The position numbers and the translations under genes are program-made. DNA of 43,470 bases from a virus. The stretch lies in the IMG/VR virus record IMGVR_UViG_3300035180_000278, positions 1 to 43,470 of that record; one strand, given 5' to 3'. Positions within the stretch are counted from its first letter, which is position 1. Each line of letters opens with the position of its first letter. Of the stretch, positions 16,642 to 25,050 are shown piece by piece. Under the pieces are notes generated by a model. It worked only from the letters and a program-made list of their open reading frames with translations. It did not search any database and had not been told where the DNA came from.

Positions 16642-17667
16642 TTACGTCACTTTGGTTTCTGTGTTTAACAGTGCATCGACACGACGCAATGGAACACCGA
16701 GGAAACTCAACCATGATGTTGGTGTACCAAACTGTGTCAGGCCTTGCTCAATCTTCAACACGTACTGTGACTTGTCCATTGCAGCGATTGCCAGACCTGA
16801 GTGAACGGTGCGGTTCATGTAGAACGCAGCACGACCCATGCTCATGTTAGGAATGCGATACAACGCACGCGCCATCAGCTTGACGATGTTGGTGGAGGCA
16901 GACGCAGTTTGTGTAGTTGCTTGAGCCAACAGATCTGCAACCTTGATGTTCGCAATACGAACAACATAGCGCCAGTCTTTAACCACCAGACCATTTTTCC
17001 ACTGGTAACGAGTGGCCAATGCCTGCATACGTGTACCGTCAGGGTTGTAAACAGTTTGCTCACCCAGGTCGTCATGGATCAAGCCAGCGCTTGAGCCTTT
17101 AGGGAATGGGCAGAATACAGTTTGATCACCCCAAACAACCAACCATACGGAAGCGTTGGTCGCCGCAGCGTCACCACCAGCATCTAGGATATTCTGTGCG
17201 TTACCGGCGCCTGAGATTGCTGAGTAACGTGAAGCCAGCCCCAAGAACTGCTTAGGGTCGATGGCTGGGTTACCGTAGAACAATGTTGTAGCTTGTGTCT
17301 GGTTCATCGCTTCGATGAATGCGCTATCTTCAGACAGACGGAAGGCAGCCGTGTTGCCGTTAAGCATGGCCAGATCTTTGTCCACCTCAGAGCGTGCTTC
17401 CAAAATACCGCAAGCCTCATCAACCTGAGCAGTTGTGCTCTTTGAGTTTGGGATACCTTGGTTAAGAGCACGCCAGTAAACTGTCGGCAAACCAGTACGG
17501 ATCACAACACGGTGACCAGTTGGCAGGTTGCCTTCAGCAAATACAGCGTCATCAAGAATTTCGTTAGACTGTGATAATAGTTCTGCCACGACGGGCGCAG
17601 TACCATCAGGATCTACACGTTTAGCCCAATCGGCCAGCGTTAAGTTTGTTGCTAATAGTGTTGCCAT
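16642..17667 (-). CDS. Major capsid protein (Bbp17-like)
   Basis: This 341-residue shell protein starts MATLLATNLTLADWAKRVDP. Segments such as LPTGHRVVIRTGLPTVYWRALN, EARSEVDKDLAMLNGN and NPAIDPKQFLGLASRY are typical of the BPP-1 major capsid family, which has an HK97-like fold in a variant topology. A strong SD (AAGGAG) precedes the ATG. Scaffold lies upstream and cement protein downstream. The end (RRVDALLNTETKVT) is complete, and the length fits the family. Confidence 0.93.
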   Translation of the reverse strand: MATLLATNLTLADWAKRVDPDGTAPVVAELLSQSNEILDDAVFAEGNLPTGHRVVIRTGLPTVYWRALNQGIPNSKSTTAQVDEACGILEARSEVDKDLAMLNGNTAAFRLSEDSAFIEAMNQTQATTLFYGNPAIDPKQFLGLASRYSAISGAGNAQNILDAGGDAAATNASVWLVVWGDQTVFCPFPKGSSAGLIHDDLGEQTVYNPDGTRMQALATRYQWKNGLVVKDWRYVVRIANIKVADLLAQATTQTASASTNIVKLMARALYRIPNMSMGRAAFYMNRTVHSGLAIAAMDKSQYVLKIEQGLTQFGTPTSWLSFLGVPLRRVDALLNTETKVT

Positions 17668-17744
17668 GTCATTTACTCCTTCAGCGCCTCGCGGCGTTAG
17701 TTATTAAGGTGCCCAGCGCATCACTGCGTTAGGGCGTTGAACAT

Positions 17745-18419
17745 CTACTGCTTTGCTGGGTAGAGGGAATTCGCATAATCGTTGTTGCTTTTAGCGATAG
17801 GTTTACCGCCTTGGCCCGATTGCACAAAATTGTCCTCACTGATTGCCTTGCCCGCTCTGTACATCATCCTGATTAATTCGGGGTGATTGCCAAGACCAGA
17901 CTCGTTTAACAGCGTGCGCAGTTCGGGTGAGCCGAATTGTTCCAGGGCCTTCTTTGCTATGGCCATGTTTTCATTCAGCTTGTCACCACCAAATTCCTTA
18001 TCAGACTTTGAGGTGTCAGCCCATTCAGTACGTGCCGCCTCGAGTGCCTTGCTCTGCTTTTCAGCGAGGGCCGGGGCAATCTTGTCGATCACTTTCTGCG
18101 CAGCTTCCTGGGTCATGTTTAGTTCTTTGGCGACTTCAGAGAATTGGGCCAACACTTCAGGCGAGAATTCTTTGCCTTCAGGTGGTACAAACTCATACTT
18201 TTCAGGGGCACCCGTCGGTGCCGCTTTATCGCCTTCAGCTTTCGTACCTTCAGACTTATCGCCCTCGGTAGTTTGACCTTCGGTTGCTTGCTGGCTTGAT
18301 GCTCCCGGTGTTGTTGCCGCAGGAGTTCCACCTACGGGTGCAGCACTGGTTGCATCAGGTGATGAGGCGGTACCTTGAGTGGTATTGTCAGTTCCCGTCA
18401 TCAGTGTTTCTGTTGTCAT
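17745..18419 (-). CDS. Scaffolding protein
   Basis: The 224-residue product has a disordered N-terminal half rich in Thr, Ala, Gly and Glu (TEGQTTEGDKSEGTKAEGDK), then a helical half (LAQFSEVAKELNMTQEAAQKVIDK, then RTLLNESGLGNHPELIRMMYRAGKAI). The pattern PE(L/I)...LG..HP....M...GKAI is common at the end of phage scaffolds. It directly precedes the major capsid gene. The start has SD AAAGGAA seven bases upstream and overlaps the end of the Bbp19-like gene by 32 bases. It would guide shell assembly and then leave the head. Confidence 0.88.
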   Translation of the reverse strand: MTTETLMTGTDNTTQGTASSPDATSAAPVGGTPAATTPGASSQQATEGQTTEGDKSEGTKAEGDKAAPTGAPEKYEFVPPEGKEFSPEVLAQFSEVAKELNMTQEAAQKVIDKIAPALAEKQSKALEAARTEWADTSKSDKEFGGDKLNENMAIAKKALEQFGSPELRTLLNESGLGNHPELIRMMYRAGKAISEDNFVQSGQGGKPIAKSNNDYANSLYPAKQ

Positions 18420-18723
18420 TATTCGTTTCCTTTATCATCACTGGATACAGCTCAGGGCATAACGCGTGAACCAGCGCCAGTGTACGGAGGCCATCGTTTC
18501 TATTACCTTCCGCAAATGCCATTTGCATTGCGTTGGTATTAAACGACAGACGAAATACACCTGCCCGTTCCAGATGGCGCCAGATAATCCGACGCCCCCG
18601 TTTGCTACCCATGAGCCACTTAATATCAGCCTCTTCGGTTTCGCGGGAGACGCGCTCAGCAGTTTGTTTCTGCGCCTTTGTGCGTTCAATACCTGCTAGA
18701 TCTAGGGGGTCGTGGTTGCTCAT
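18388..18723 (-). CDS. Bbp19-like head-module protein
   Basis: A protein of 111 residues from the ATG at 18721-18723 (an ATG two codons earlier is possible). The region DIKWLMGSKRGRRIIWRHLE, then AGVFRLSF and a C-terminal ALCPELYPVMIKE, matches the small conserved proteins called Bbp19-like that precede the scaffold gene in many podoviruses. Its exact role is not known to me. It is the first gene after late-promoter copy 3; the predicted start of transcription falls at or near the ATG at 18723, and no SD is evident, so it may be read leaderless. Confidence 0.8.
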   Translation of the reverse strand: MSNHDPLDLAGIERTKAQKQTAERVSRETEEADIKWLMGSKRGRRIIWRHLERAGVFRLSFNTNAMQMAFAEGNRNDGLRTLALVHALCPELYPVMIKETNNDNRNTDDGN

Positions 18724-18729
18724 GCGCAT

Positions 18730-18764
18730 AATTTACACGATCCATTAAGAGATACGCACACCTA
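18730..18764 (-). promoter_or_regulatory. Candidate late promoter, copy 3 (head genes)
   Basis: Minus strand TAGGTGTGCGTATCTCT, 12 bases, then TAAATT. Its TAG is the stop codon of the tandem-repeat gene. The predicted start is about 18723, the first base of the preferred ATG of the Bbp19-like gene. Confidence 0.65.
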
Positions 18765-19280
18765 GGCGCGACGGCGGCGACGTATCATGGATATGGGTAG
18801 AGATATGGCTACAGATTGACCACTTTGGACTACGTTAGGCGACAGTCCGACCAGGCTTATGGATCTGTTAATTGGCAACAAATAAACATTGCTTGTTCGT
18901 GCTACCGTTGGCGCATAACCTGTAATTGCTAGTGTTCCAGCAGACGGAGTCAGTGCCTTTGGTTGAAGTATTGCAGGGGCATAGCCTATTATTGCAACTG
19001 AACCAACCGCCGGGGTTAGCGCCTTTGGTTGTAGAATACTTGGAGCATAGCCTGTTAATGCAAGGCTTCCGACTGTCGGTGTTACTGTATAAGGTTGCGC
19101 AACTACAGGTGCATATCCGGTGAGTGATAGCGTACCAACAGCGGGGTTTATAGGGGTATCAACTACACTACTGGACTGCGAGATAGTTGGAGCGTAACCC
19201 GTAAGCGCAAGACTACCGACAGCTGGATTGACTGAGGTATTAGATACACCGCTACCCGTGAGTGCGAGTAGTAAGCTCAT
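18762..19280 (-). CDS. Tandem GYAP-repeat structural protein
   Basis: This 172-residue protein is built from about five copies of a 22-27-residue unit of the form P.VGSLALTGYAP.I.Q, with GYAP at residues 28, 55, 77, 99 and 121 and a degenerate copy GLSP near 145. The C-terminus is a basic cluster (SMIRRRRRA). Beta-strand-like repeats with conserved GYAP turns suggest a fibrous or surface-decorating protein. Proteins with (V)GSLxLTGYAPT repeats occur in phage head regions, but I do not know a demonstrated function. It follows the 480-residue protein by three bases and probably shares its message. Confidence 0.75.
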   Translation of the reverse strand: MSLLLALTGSGVSNTSVNPAVGSLALTGYAPTISQSSSVVDTPINPAVGTLSLTGYAPVVAQPYTVTPTVGSLALTGYAPSILQPKALTPAVGSVAIIGYAPAILQPKALTPSAGTLAITGYAPTVARTSNVYLLPINRSISLVGLSPNVVQSGQSVAISLPISMIRRRRRA

Positions 19281-19283
19281 TTA

Positions 19284-20723
19284 TTACTCGAAGAAGTGAT
19301 CTACGCTAACAGTTATTGCTAAAGCACCAAGAGTAGTCACTGTCCCAAGGTTACGACAAGTGATAGCAAAGTATTCACCTGGGTTTACAACTAACGGTGA
19401 TAGGAATTGCATCCATATACTAGGCACACCAATACCGGCAGCAGCAGTTACCACGAAGTCGAAGTTACCAAGTGGTACTCTTCGAGGGGCTTTAGTTGTA
19501 GCCGTTACAAATGAACCTGTTTCTACTGTCGCTAAAGACAAGGCTGTATGCCCGAAGGCAGCGCCCATAACTAAAGTTAGCGGCCCACCAGTTAAAGCAG
19601 TTTGCACACTGGCAAATATACGAATACCTTGCACTACTAATGTCTTAGGTGGTTGTGTTACTGAGCCGACTGGATTTTGATAACTCAGTAGAATACCATC
19701 TGTACCAGAGGTTAGTGTTGGAAGGACAAGAACCACACCACCAAGACCGATGTTACCGGCAGCAGCAGTCGTGTTAGTTAATGCAGCAGCAGCAGCAACA
19801 GCGGCGTTAGAATACATTGCTAGTGAGCCTTGCGTATCACCGTCTTGCCCTTGATAAGCATCCCCTTGCATAGCTTTTTGAATTGACCAATCCTTAGTAG
19901 CTGCAAGATCAGTCATTGTCACATGTAACGTACCAATCTTTGTAGTGAAGCCACCTGTTACTGTACCTGAGTTACGCATCATTAAACAAACTGGCAAGTT
20001 CATACTTAGATAGGGGACTGCGTTACCGCTTGGTACTGCCATATAACCATAAAGAGTACCGTCAACCCAGTACTCCACTCTTCGCTGTGAGATAATAATT
20101 TGGAAGCTGGCTACTGATCCGACTGTAAGCGAAGCAATCAATACACCAGTGGAAGTTTCTACACCGTTGTAAGTCATAATTCCAGCTAAACCCGCCGAAC
20201 TTAATCTCCAGAAACATCCATCAGTAGGTGCAACACCCGCAGTACCTAAGAATAATCCAGCTTCAAGGAGTTGGTTGGCGGGAGGAGCTGCACTAATAAG
20301 CCCCGTAAACTCTATGTTTAAAGAACCATCACCTTGCAAAGTATGGTGTTTCCATGTTTGCATGTAAGTATAGTTACCTGAAACAGTAGATAAAGCGGGG
20401 TTGATGTTTAAGAATCCAGCAGACTGCGAACTGGTCATTGTAGCGGCTGCGTATTTCCAATCGCCCGTGTTTTGAGCTGTAGTTGTAAAGTTATACAGAC
20501 TCAGCATGGTATCGATACCCACTGAAAGCCTGCTATCCTCGCCAACATGCGGAGTTCTAACCAAAGGAGTACCTGTTATTGCCCCTGAATCCATTCTTGA
20601 TTGAATAGAAGCGAAGCCAGCCTGAGTCGTTACGACAGGTAGGTTCACATTCAGGTTATAGGTAGAGTCTACGTTTGGACTACCTGCCGTGCTTGAACCA
20701 CCTTCAATTTTAATACCTGCCAT
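19284..20723 (-). CDS. Virion structural protein, beta-rich (unassigned)
   Basis: The ATG at 20721-20723 has SD AAGGAG seven bases upstream and gives 479 residues starting MAGIKIEGGSSTAGSPNVDS; an ORF start twelve codons earlier lies inside the upstream gene and is rejected. The N-terminal segment (GSPNVDSTYNLNVNLPVVTTQAGFA) resembles phage head or neck structural proteins; the middle has a lectin/laminin-like beta domain (WKHHTLQGDGSLNIEFTG ... RRVEYWVDGTLYGY). It lies among small head-associated genes. A host-binding or capsid-decorating fibre is plausible from the composition, but no family is certain. Confidence 0.7.
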   Translation of the reverse strand: MAGIKIEGGSSTAGSPNVDSTYNLNVNLPVVTTQAGFASIQSRMDSGAITGTPLVRTPHVGEDSRLSVGIDTMLSLYNFTTTAQNTGDWKYAAATMTSSQSAGFLNINPALSTVSGNYTYMQTWKHHTLQGDGSLNIEFTGLISAAPPANQLLEAGLFLGTAGVAPTDGCFWRLSSAGLAGIMTYNGVETSTGVLIASLTVGSVASFQIIISQRRVEYWVDGTLYGYMAVPSGNAVPYLSMNLPVCLMMRNSGTVTGGFTTKIGTLHVTMTDLAATKDWSIQKAMQGDAYQGQDGDTQGSLAMYSNAAVAAAAALTNTTAAAGNIGLGGVVLVLPTLTSGTDGILLSYQNPVGSVTQPPKTLVVQGIRIFASVQTALTGGPLTLVMGAAFGHTALSLATVETGSFVTATTKAPRRVPLGNFDFVVTAAAGIGVPSIWMQFLSPLVVNPGEYFAITCRNLGTVTTLGALAITVSVDHFFE

Positions 20724-20734
20724 TTTATTACTCC

Positions 20735-21028
20735 TTAGTCTGCAAATACCCACCGACATGCAATCGTGCCAGTAAGTTGTAATGTTGAAATTGCTTCTGC
20801 ATCGAAGGCATTCGCACTTTTTGCTGTAGCGTATGCGCCAAAATTCAATGCACCTATTAAGCGATGTTCTTGTGCGTTATGTGTCGCAGTTGAATCTGTG
20901 CCATCAATGTAAATCTCAAGGTTACTTGTGGCACTTAGTCCGGTAGCTGTGACTCCGGTTAAAGTTGCACGAGTTGAACCCTTGCCAGTACCAAAATCAA
21001 ATGTGCATGTTCCTTGACCCGTTGCCAT
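20735..21028 (-). CDS. Small virion-associated protein (unassigned)
   Basis: A protein of 97 residues starting MATGQGTCTFDFGTGKGSTR. The pattern (T.TFDFG..PG...A...VTG) followed by an EIYIDGTD segment is common in short phage structural proteins placed between portal and capsid genes. Its ATG shares a base with the stop of the next upstream gene (TAATG). It has no membrane segment or enzyme motif. Function unknown. Confidence 0.7.
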   Translation of the reverse strand: MATGQGTCTFDFGTGKGSTRATLTGVTATGLSATSNLEIYIDGTDSTATHNAQEHRLIGALNFGAYATAKSANAFDAEAISTLQLTGTIACRWVFAD

Positions 21029-21501
21029 TAAGTCGCGCTCAAGATACCTGACGCGTTCATCGTGACGGTCAGCGTATTAGGTGCAGAAGTCAGTGGAACG
21101 TCAGCAGGGGTTGAATCGCCCAAGGCATAACATACCAGCGGATTAACTTTACCGTTCAGTGTGCCAAGGTAGTAGATCACCATATAACGCCATGCAGGTA
21201 TTCCCGTACCGTCAGCAGTCCATACCTGTGCGGCCGATGTAAATTTAACCACGCCACCGGTTTGATTAAGAACCACTGTGCCGAGTGTTGCGCCACCAGC
21301 AACATAAGCAGTCTGACCCGCTGTAGCGATTTCATTCGCTGAAATAGTAGCCCATACCTCGTCAGTTGTTGGGGCGGGTGTCCATGTACTCTTGACGAGT
21401 GCAAGACGATAGTTAGCTGAACCTGTTTTTAAGAGTGCAGTTGCACCCTCGAACATGTTTAACTTTGCGATTTGTGGAAACGTCCATGCGCCTGCAGCCA
21501 T
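21028..21501 (-). CDS. Structural protein, beta-rich (unassigned)
   Basis: The 157-residue product starts MAAGAWTFPQIAKLNMFEGA and contains YRLALVKSTWTPAPTTDEVWATISANEI, a pattern typical of phage structural proteins (..ALV....TP..T.D..WA.IS..E...). The rest is beta-rich with Thr and Val. SD AAGGGG precedes the ATG. Genes of this type sit between portal and capsid genes, and may encode minor head or fibre-base proteins. Role not known. Confidence 0.7.
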   Translation of the reverse strand: MAAGAWTFPQIAKLNMFEGATALLKTGSANYRLALVKSTWTPAPTTDEVWATISANEIATAGQTAYVAGGATLGTVVLNQTGGVVKFTSAAQVWTADGTGIPAWRYMVIYYLGTLNGKVNPLVCYALGDSTPADVPLTSAPNTLTVTMNASGILSAT

Positions 21502-21511
21502 GATTTACCCC

Positions 21512-21988
21512 TTATCCCAACATCTTTGCAGCTTGGGCTTTCAGCTTGTTGATTTTACCTTCCAGGTCAGCGGCTTCAGCCATGAGTGATGCAACATTGG
21601 CATTGGCCGTTGTTACCTTAGCCACTGCATCACCAATGATCTGGCTGGCTTCTTTGGTCTTTTCATCATGGATACGATTAGCCTCATCCACAATCTTGTT
21701 AGCCTCGATCACTGCGTCGTTCATCATTGCGTCGCGCATGGCGACGGACTCATCCTTGTACTTGGCGGCCAGATCCTTGGCCACTTTGACTGCAACCTTA
21801 CCCACGGCCATATCAGTCTCAACGGTTGCCAGTTCTTTACGTGCAGCTTCCAGACCCTTCGTGGCTTCCTTTTCAGCTTGCACCAGGCTACCCACTTTAG
21901 CGAAGGCGTCGGCCACGGTTTGTATCGCTGAGAAGCCTGCGAGTAATCGATTGGCATCATCGGCAGCTTTTAAATATTCATTACTCAT
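21512..21988 (-). CDS. Coiled-coil structural protein (unassigned)
   Basis: This 158-residue protein is almost all helical, rich in Ala, Lys and Glu, with long heptad-like runs (EATKGLEAARKELATVETDM and later NANVASLMAEAADLEGKINK). There is no membrane segment. SD AAGGAG is seven bases before the ATG. Its place in the head block suggests a structural or scaffold-like role, but this composition is not diagnostic. Confidence 0.65.
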   Translation of the reverse strand: MSNEYLKAADDANRLLAGFSAIQTVADAFAKVGSLVQAEKEATKGLEAARKELATVETDMAVGKVAVKVAKDLAAKYKDESVAMRDAMMNDAVIEANKIVDEANRIHDEKTKEASQIIGDAVAKVTTANANVASLMAEAADLEGKINKLKAQAAKMLG

Positions 21989-21992
21989 AGTG

Positions 21993-22340
21993 TTACTCCT
22001 TCATTAAAATTAAGCAGGTCAAGTTCGTTGTGCCGTCGCCAGCAGTCACGCGTGGGCGCACATACATGGTGGCCTCTGAAACCATTTCGATCTTGGCCGC
22101 AGTGATGGCCAGGTTATTGCCCTGTGGATCTGTGAGCACTGACCAGTTAATGCCGTCGTTGCTACCTTCAACGGCCAGACTGCCACCCACACCAAACACA
22201 CCAAACACTTGCACCGATTTATCGGTGTACTGTGCGCAGGCAATGGGTGCACCATCGTCCCCGTTACCTATGCCGTCCCACTCACGTATGAAGGCCACTG
22301 TCGTGCCTGTTGATTGGTTGATACCTGCTACTGTTGCCAT
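21993..22340 (-). CDS. Small beta-sandwich-like head protein (unassigned)
   Basis: The product has 115 residues starting MATVAGINQSTGTTVAFIRE. The core (QVFGVFGVGGSLAVEGSNDGINW, then YVRPRVTAGDGTTNLTCLI) resembles the small beta proteins with a (V.G..GGS..V.GSNDG..W..L) pattern found in many phage head modules. SD AAGGAG precedes the ATG. It could decorate the capsid. No named family is certain. Confidence 0.7.
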   Translation of the reverse strand: MATVAGINQSTGTTVAFIREWDGIGNGDDGAPIACAQYTDKSVQVFGVFGVGGSLAVEGSNDGINWSVLTDPQGNNLAITAAKIEMVSEATMYVRPRVTAGDGTTNLTCLILMKE

Positions 22341-22342
22341 GA

Positions 22343-22657
22343 TCAGTCTCCTTTTCCGTATAACATATTTGCTGCATTGTTCATTACGCCAGCAATACTC
22401 ACTGACATATCCGTAATCTGTAACTGCAATCGCACATCATTACCTGCATCGTCGCCGTCTTTTTCAAGAGATTCGGTGGCACTGGTAACCACGGCTATTG
22501 CGCTGATGCTTACCTTGCTACCTGCGGCCATGGTTTTTAAAATACCCAGCGCTTCACACTGGTCTTCATCGATGTAGAGCATCAAACCACCCGGGTAGTT
22601 GTTACCAGGTATGTTGCCCTCATCACAGTCGCATTTCATGTTGATTAGTTGTGCCAT
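22343..22657 (-). CDS. Capsid staple-type protein
   Basis: A protein of 104 residues. The layout is an N-terminal polar region, then YPGGLMLYIDEDQCEALGI, GSKVSISAIAVVTSATE, an acidic stretch, and VRLQLQITDMSVS. The pattern (YP.GL.L.L....L..LGI ... V...A.A.V......... L.LQITDM) matches the small proteins annotated as capsid staple proteins next to phage portals. The ATG shares its A with the portal stop (TAATG). Binding across capsomers is inferred from the family. Confidence 0.7.
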   Translation of the reverse strand: MAQLINMKCDCDEGNIPGNNYPGGLMLYIDEDQCEALGILKTMAAGSKVSISAIAVVTSATESLEKDGDDAGNDVRLQLQITDMSVSIAGVMNNAANMLYGKGD

Positions 22658-24324
22658 TATGTGTACCCGCTGAATGCTTTAGTTACGTCGGTTAGTGCTG
22701 TCTGACCCCCGGTTGGTGCGGTGGCCAGGTTCTTTACTGCTTGTGATTTTTGCAAGGCTTGATCTGTCTGTGCCTGTTGTTGTGCTTGATCGCTGCGTTG
22801 CTTGCGTATGAGTGCAACCTGATCACCCGGCACCACCAGTTGCGGATCAACACCCAGCATGTCGGCATAGGCATCAGCCCATTCATCACTGTTAAACTTG
22901 TCGAGCACATCAGGCTTGAATTGGGCCACGGCACCCAAGCTATTGACATAGCGATCGATGGAATTAGTACCTACTGCGCGCTGTGCCTGGGCCAACATGG
23001 AAACGAATTCAACATTGAGGTCATGGCCTTGCAGCTCTTTGGGCGGTGGTGGCAATACACCCGCTTCGACCATGCGTGAGAAGGTCATGTTGATCAGCGG
23101 ATCCAGCAGCTCATTGTGCAAGCGCTCGAGCACTGGCCCCAACATCAGCAGCTTTTCTTCGTGACGCTCGGCCACTTCGGTGGCAGTCATGCGCGCGTCA
23201 GTCTGGTTGGCCAGCATTAGAAACAGGTCAGCGTAGAATGATCCTTTGATACGCTCGCGCACGTCCTGGATATCTTGCAGCAAGTGGTTAAGATCCAGGT
23301 TAACGTCGAACGCAGTCTTAATACCACCGGTGCCGGCTGTATCCACAAAACTAATACCACCCGGCAAGCGCTCGATGTCGCGACCCTTCATGCTGAGTGG
23401 CACCTGCAATGGCGGATTAGTCTTGTAATCGATACCCTGCGCCTTGCGTAGTTGTTCATGTTGCAGTTGTTTGATGTCGCCCAGCGCTTCCATGCCTGGC
23501 GAGTTGCCATAGACGTCACCACCAGATACAGCCCATCGTGGTACTACCGCAGGGAATTCTTTAAAGCCTGACTCACGCAGATACTTGCCACGCTCACCAC
23601 CTTGCTCAAAGTAAACTGATGACCATGCCATGTTTTTGGCGTCTTTCATCTTGTGGTCACGATCGGCACGCGGTTCAATTGCATGGATGATGGTTATCCA
23701 CTGTTCCAGGCTGCCGCGTGTGTAGAGACTCTGCACGGTCGTGGAGCAATTCTCATAGCCAAACTCACCCACCAGCTCATGCACTGTCTTTTGGAACTCG
23801 CGATATAGGGTTGATACCTGGCCACGGTGGTCAGTGGTGATGGCATATTCACCCGTGGTGAGAGGGTAGTGACGAATTACATCTTGATAGTCAGGCAGCA
23901 CGATGGATGCACCGGTGCCGAATGCACCCAGTTCTTCGTACATAGAATGCAGAGATCGATAGGTATTCGACTTGTTGAATATGCTACTCATCAAATGTGT
24001 AACATCCGTTAGCCATAGCTTAACGGGTTGGAACTTGTTTAAATCAGGGTCATTGGTGGCCAGACGAAACCATGGGCGCGCAGGGCTTGTCATGCCACTC
24101 ATCATACCGGCAGCGAGCACACGTAGAGCGCGAGTGCCAGTAGAATCATATATATTGTTGTGTCGTTTTTGTCCACGGTCACGGTCCTGTACGAAGAAGC
24201 GACCAGACCGGGGGAGCAGGTGCATTGATATCTCTTTCCAATGCGGCACCCAGGTGGCGCGCTCGGATTTAAGAGCACCCCAACGGGTAACTAGCTTCTC
24301 GCGTGGTGTGGTTTGATCACTCAT
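22657..24324 (-). CDS. Portal (head-tail connector) protein
   Basis: The 555-residue product starts MSDQTTPREKLVTRWGALKS and contains WKEISMHLLPRSGRF, GTRALRVLAAGMMSGMTSPARPWF and ARMTATEVAERHEEKLLMLG, the signatures of T7-like portals. It forms the dodecameric ring at the packaging vertex, the site for terminase docking and DNA passage. The C-terminal tail is Gln/Ala-rich. Length is typical (T7 gp8 is 536). The start lies three bases after the stop of the small upstream gene, and its stop overlaps the staple gene. Confidence 0.93.
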   Translation of the reverse strand: MSDQTTPREKLVTRWGALKSERATWVPHWKEISMHLLPRSGRFFVQDRDRGQKRHNNIYDSTGTRALRVLAAGMMSGMTSPARPWFRLATNDPDLNKFQPVKLWLTDVTHLMSSIFNKSNTYRSLHSMYEELGAFGTGASIVLPDYQDVIRHYPLTTGEYAITTDHRGQVSTLYREFQKTVHELVGEFGYENCSTTVQSLYTRGSLEQWITIIHAIEPRADRDHKMKDAKNMAWSSVYFEQGGERGKYLRESGFKEFPAVVPRWAVSGGDVYGNSPGMEALGDIKQLQHEQLRKAQGIDYKTNPPLQVPLSMKGRDIERLPGGISFVDTAGTGGIKTAFDVNLDLNHLLQDIQDVRERIKGSFYADLFLMLANQTDARMTATEVAERHEEKLLMLGPVLERLHNELLDPLINMTFSRMVEAGVLPPPPKELQGHDLNVEFVSMLAQAQRAVGTNSIDRYVNSLGAVAQFKPDVLDKFNSDEWADAYADMLGVDPQLVVPGDQVALIRKQRSDQAQQQAQTDQALQKSQAVKNLATAPTGGQTALTDVTKAFSGYT

Positions 24325-24327
24325 TGA

Positions 24328-24627
24328 TTAGCTTCCGAGTAGAGTTGTTTTGCCAATGGGTGCTGGATCAGTGACACCATTTGCACCTGTTAACATCGTG
24401 CCGCCTACCATGGCCGCACGCCTGTTGCTGTCATAGGCAGCAGTGATGTCAGGGCGCTTTTGGTTCTGCTTACCCATGGCAATGTCGGCATTCTTTGCAT
24501 TCAAGTTGGCACGCGCCTCAGCATCCGTGTGTATACGCTCTTGCAGGTCGAGAGCCTTGCGACCCTCAGAAACCTGATATAAAGTGCTCCCTGCAAACAC
24601 ACTAACTCCAATAATCGCCATACTCAT
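24328..24627 (-). CDS. Small virion-type protein with C-terminal GKTTLLG motif
   Basis: A 99-residue protein whose ATG overlaps the previous stop (ATGA at 24624-24627). A small hydrophobic N-terminus (SMAIIGVSVFAGSTLYQV) is followed by a helical charged part and GGTMLTGANGVTDPAPIGKTTLLGS. Proteins of this shape (..GGT.LTG..GV....LGK.TLLG) are common between terminase and portal or tail genes in phages, and are usually virion-associated. The C-terminal P-I-G-K-x-x-L-L-G resembles the end of the 146-residue protein two genes upstream. Confidence 0.7.
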   Translation of the reverse strand: MSMAIIGVSVFAGSTLYQVSEGRKALDLQERIHTDAEARANLNAKNADIAMGKQNQKRPDITAAYDSNRRAAMVGGTMLTGANGVTDPAPIGKTTLLGS

Positions 24628-25049
24628 ACCACACCCCCAATATTCAATATGCGACGACTCGCCAGCTTTTCGCTCTCGCTACTCATTTCGTCCTCAATCT
24701 CTGTCACGTCCGTCTTGCTTGTTGGCCATATCATCGACCACCATGTATCTGCATACGCCAGGCCCACACGCTTGATACCCGCATTGGCCGGTATCACGTT
24801 GAAGCCTGTTAAGCGCTTTGACCCGTCATCCGTGGTCACCACAATGTCACCCTGCACCACGCAGATATTGTCTATGTTCGTTAATGCACCCGTCAGCAAT
24901 GTGCCAGCCGGTATAAAGATGGTTCGTGCACACATGCCGCCGTGTATTACATTCTCAGTTACCAGGTCCACCTGCGGCATGGCCAGCAGTTGATCCTCAA
25001 GATTAGACACCACCATGCTCATGCGCTGGATGTCAGGCAGTGTGAGCAT
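24624..25049 (-). CDS. Unassigned head-module protein, possible cupin-like fold
   Basis: The 141-residue protein has an N-terminal helix (MLTLPDIQRMSMVVSNLEDQ), then a beta-type region (ARTIFIPAGTLLTGALTNIDNICVVQGDIVVTTDDGSKRLTGF) that has the spacing of a cupin barrel, then YADTWWSMIWPTSKTDVTEIEDE. The classic metal-binding histidines of cupins are not clear, so a catalytic role is doubtful. It lies between two small proteins in the terminase-portal interval. Similar phage proteins exist as hypotheticals. Confidence 0.65.
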   Translation of the reverse strand: MLTLPDIQRMSMVVSNLEDQLLAMPQVDLVTENVIHGGMCARTIFIPAGTLLTGALTNIDNICVVQGDIVVTTDDGSKRLTGFNVIPANAGIKRVGLAYADTWWSMIWPTSKTDVTEIEDEMSSESEKLASRRILNIGGVV

Positions 25050-25050
25050 G

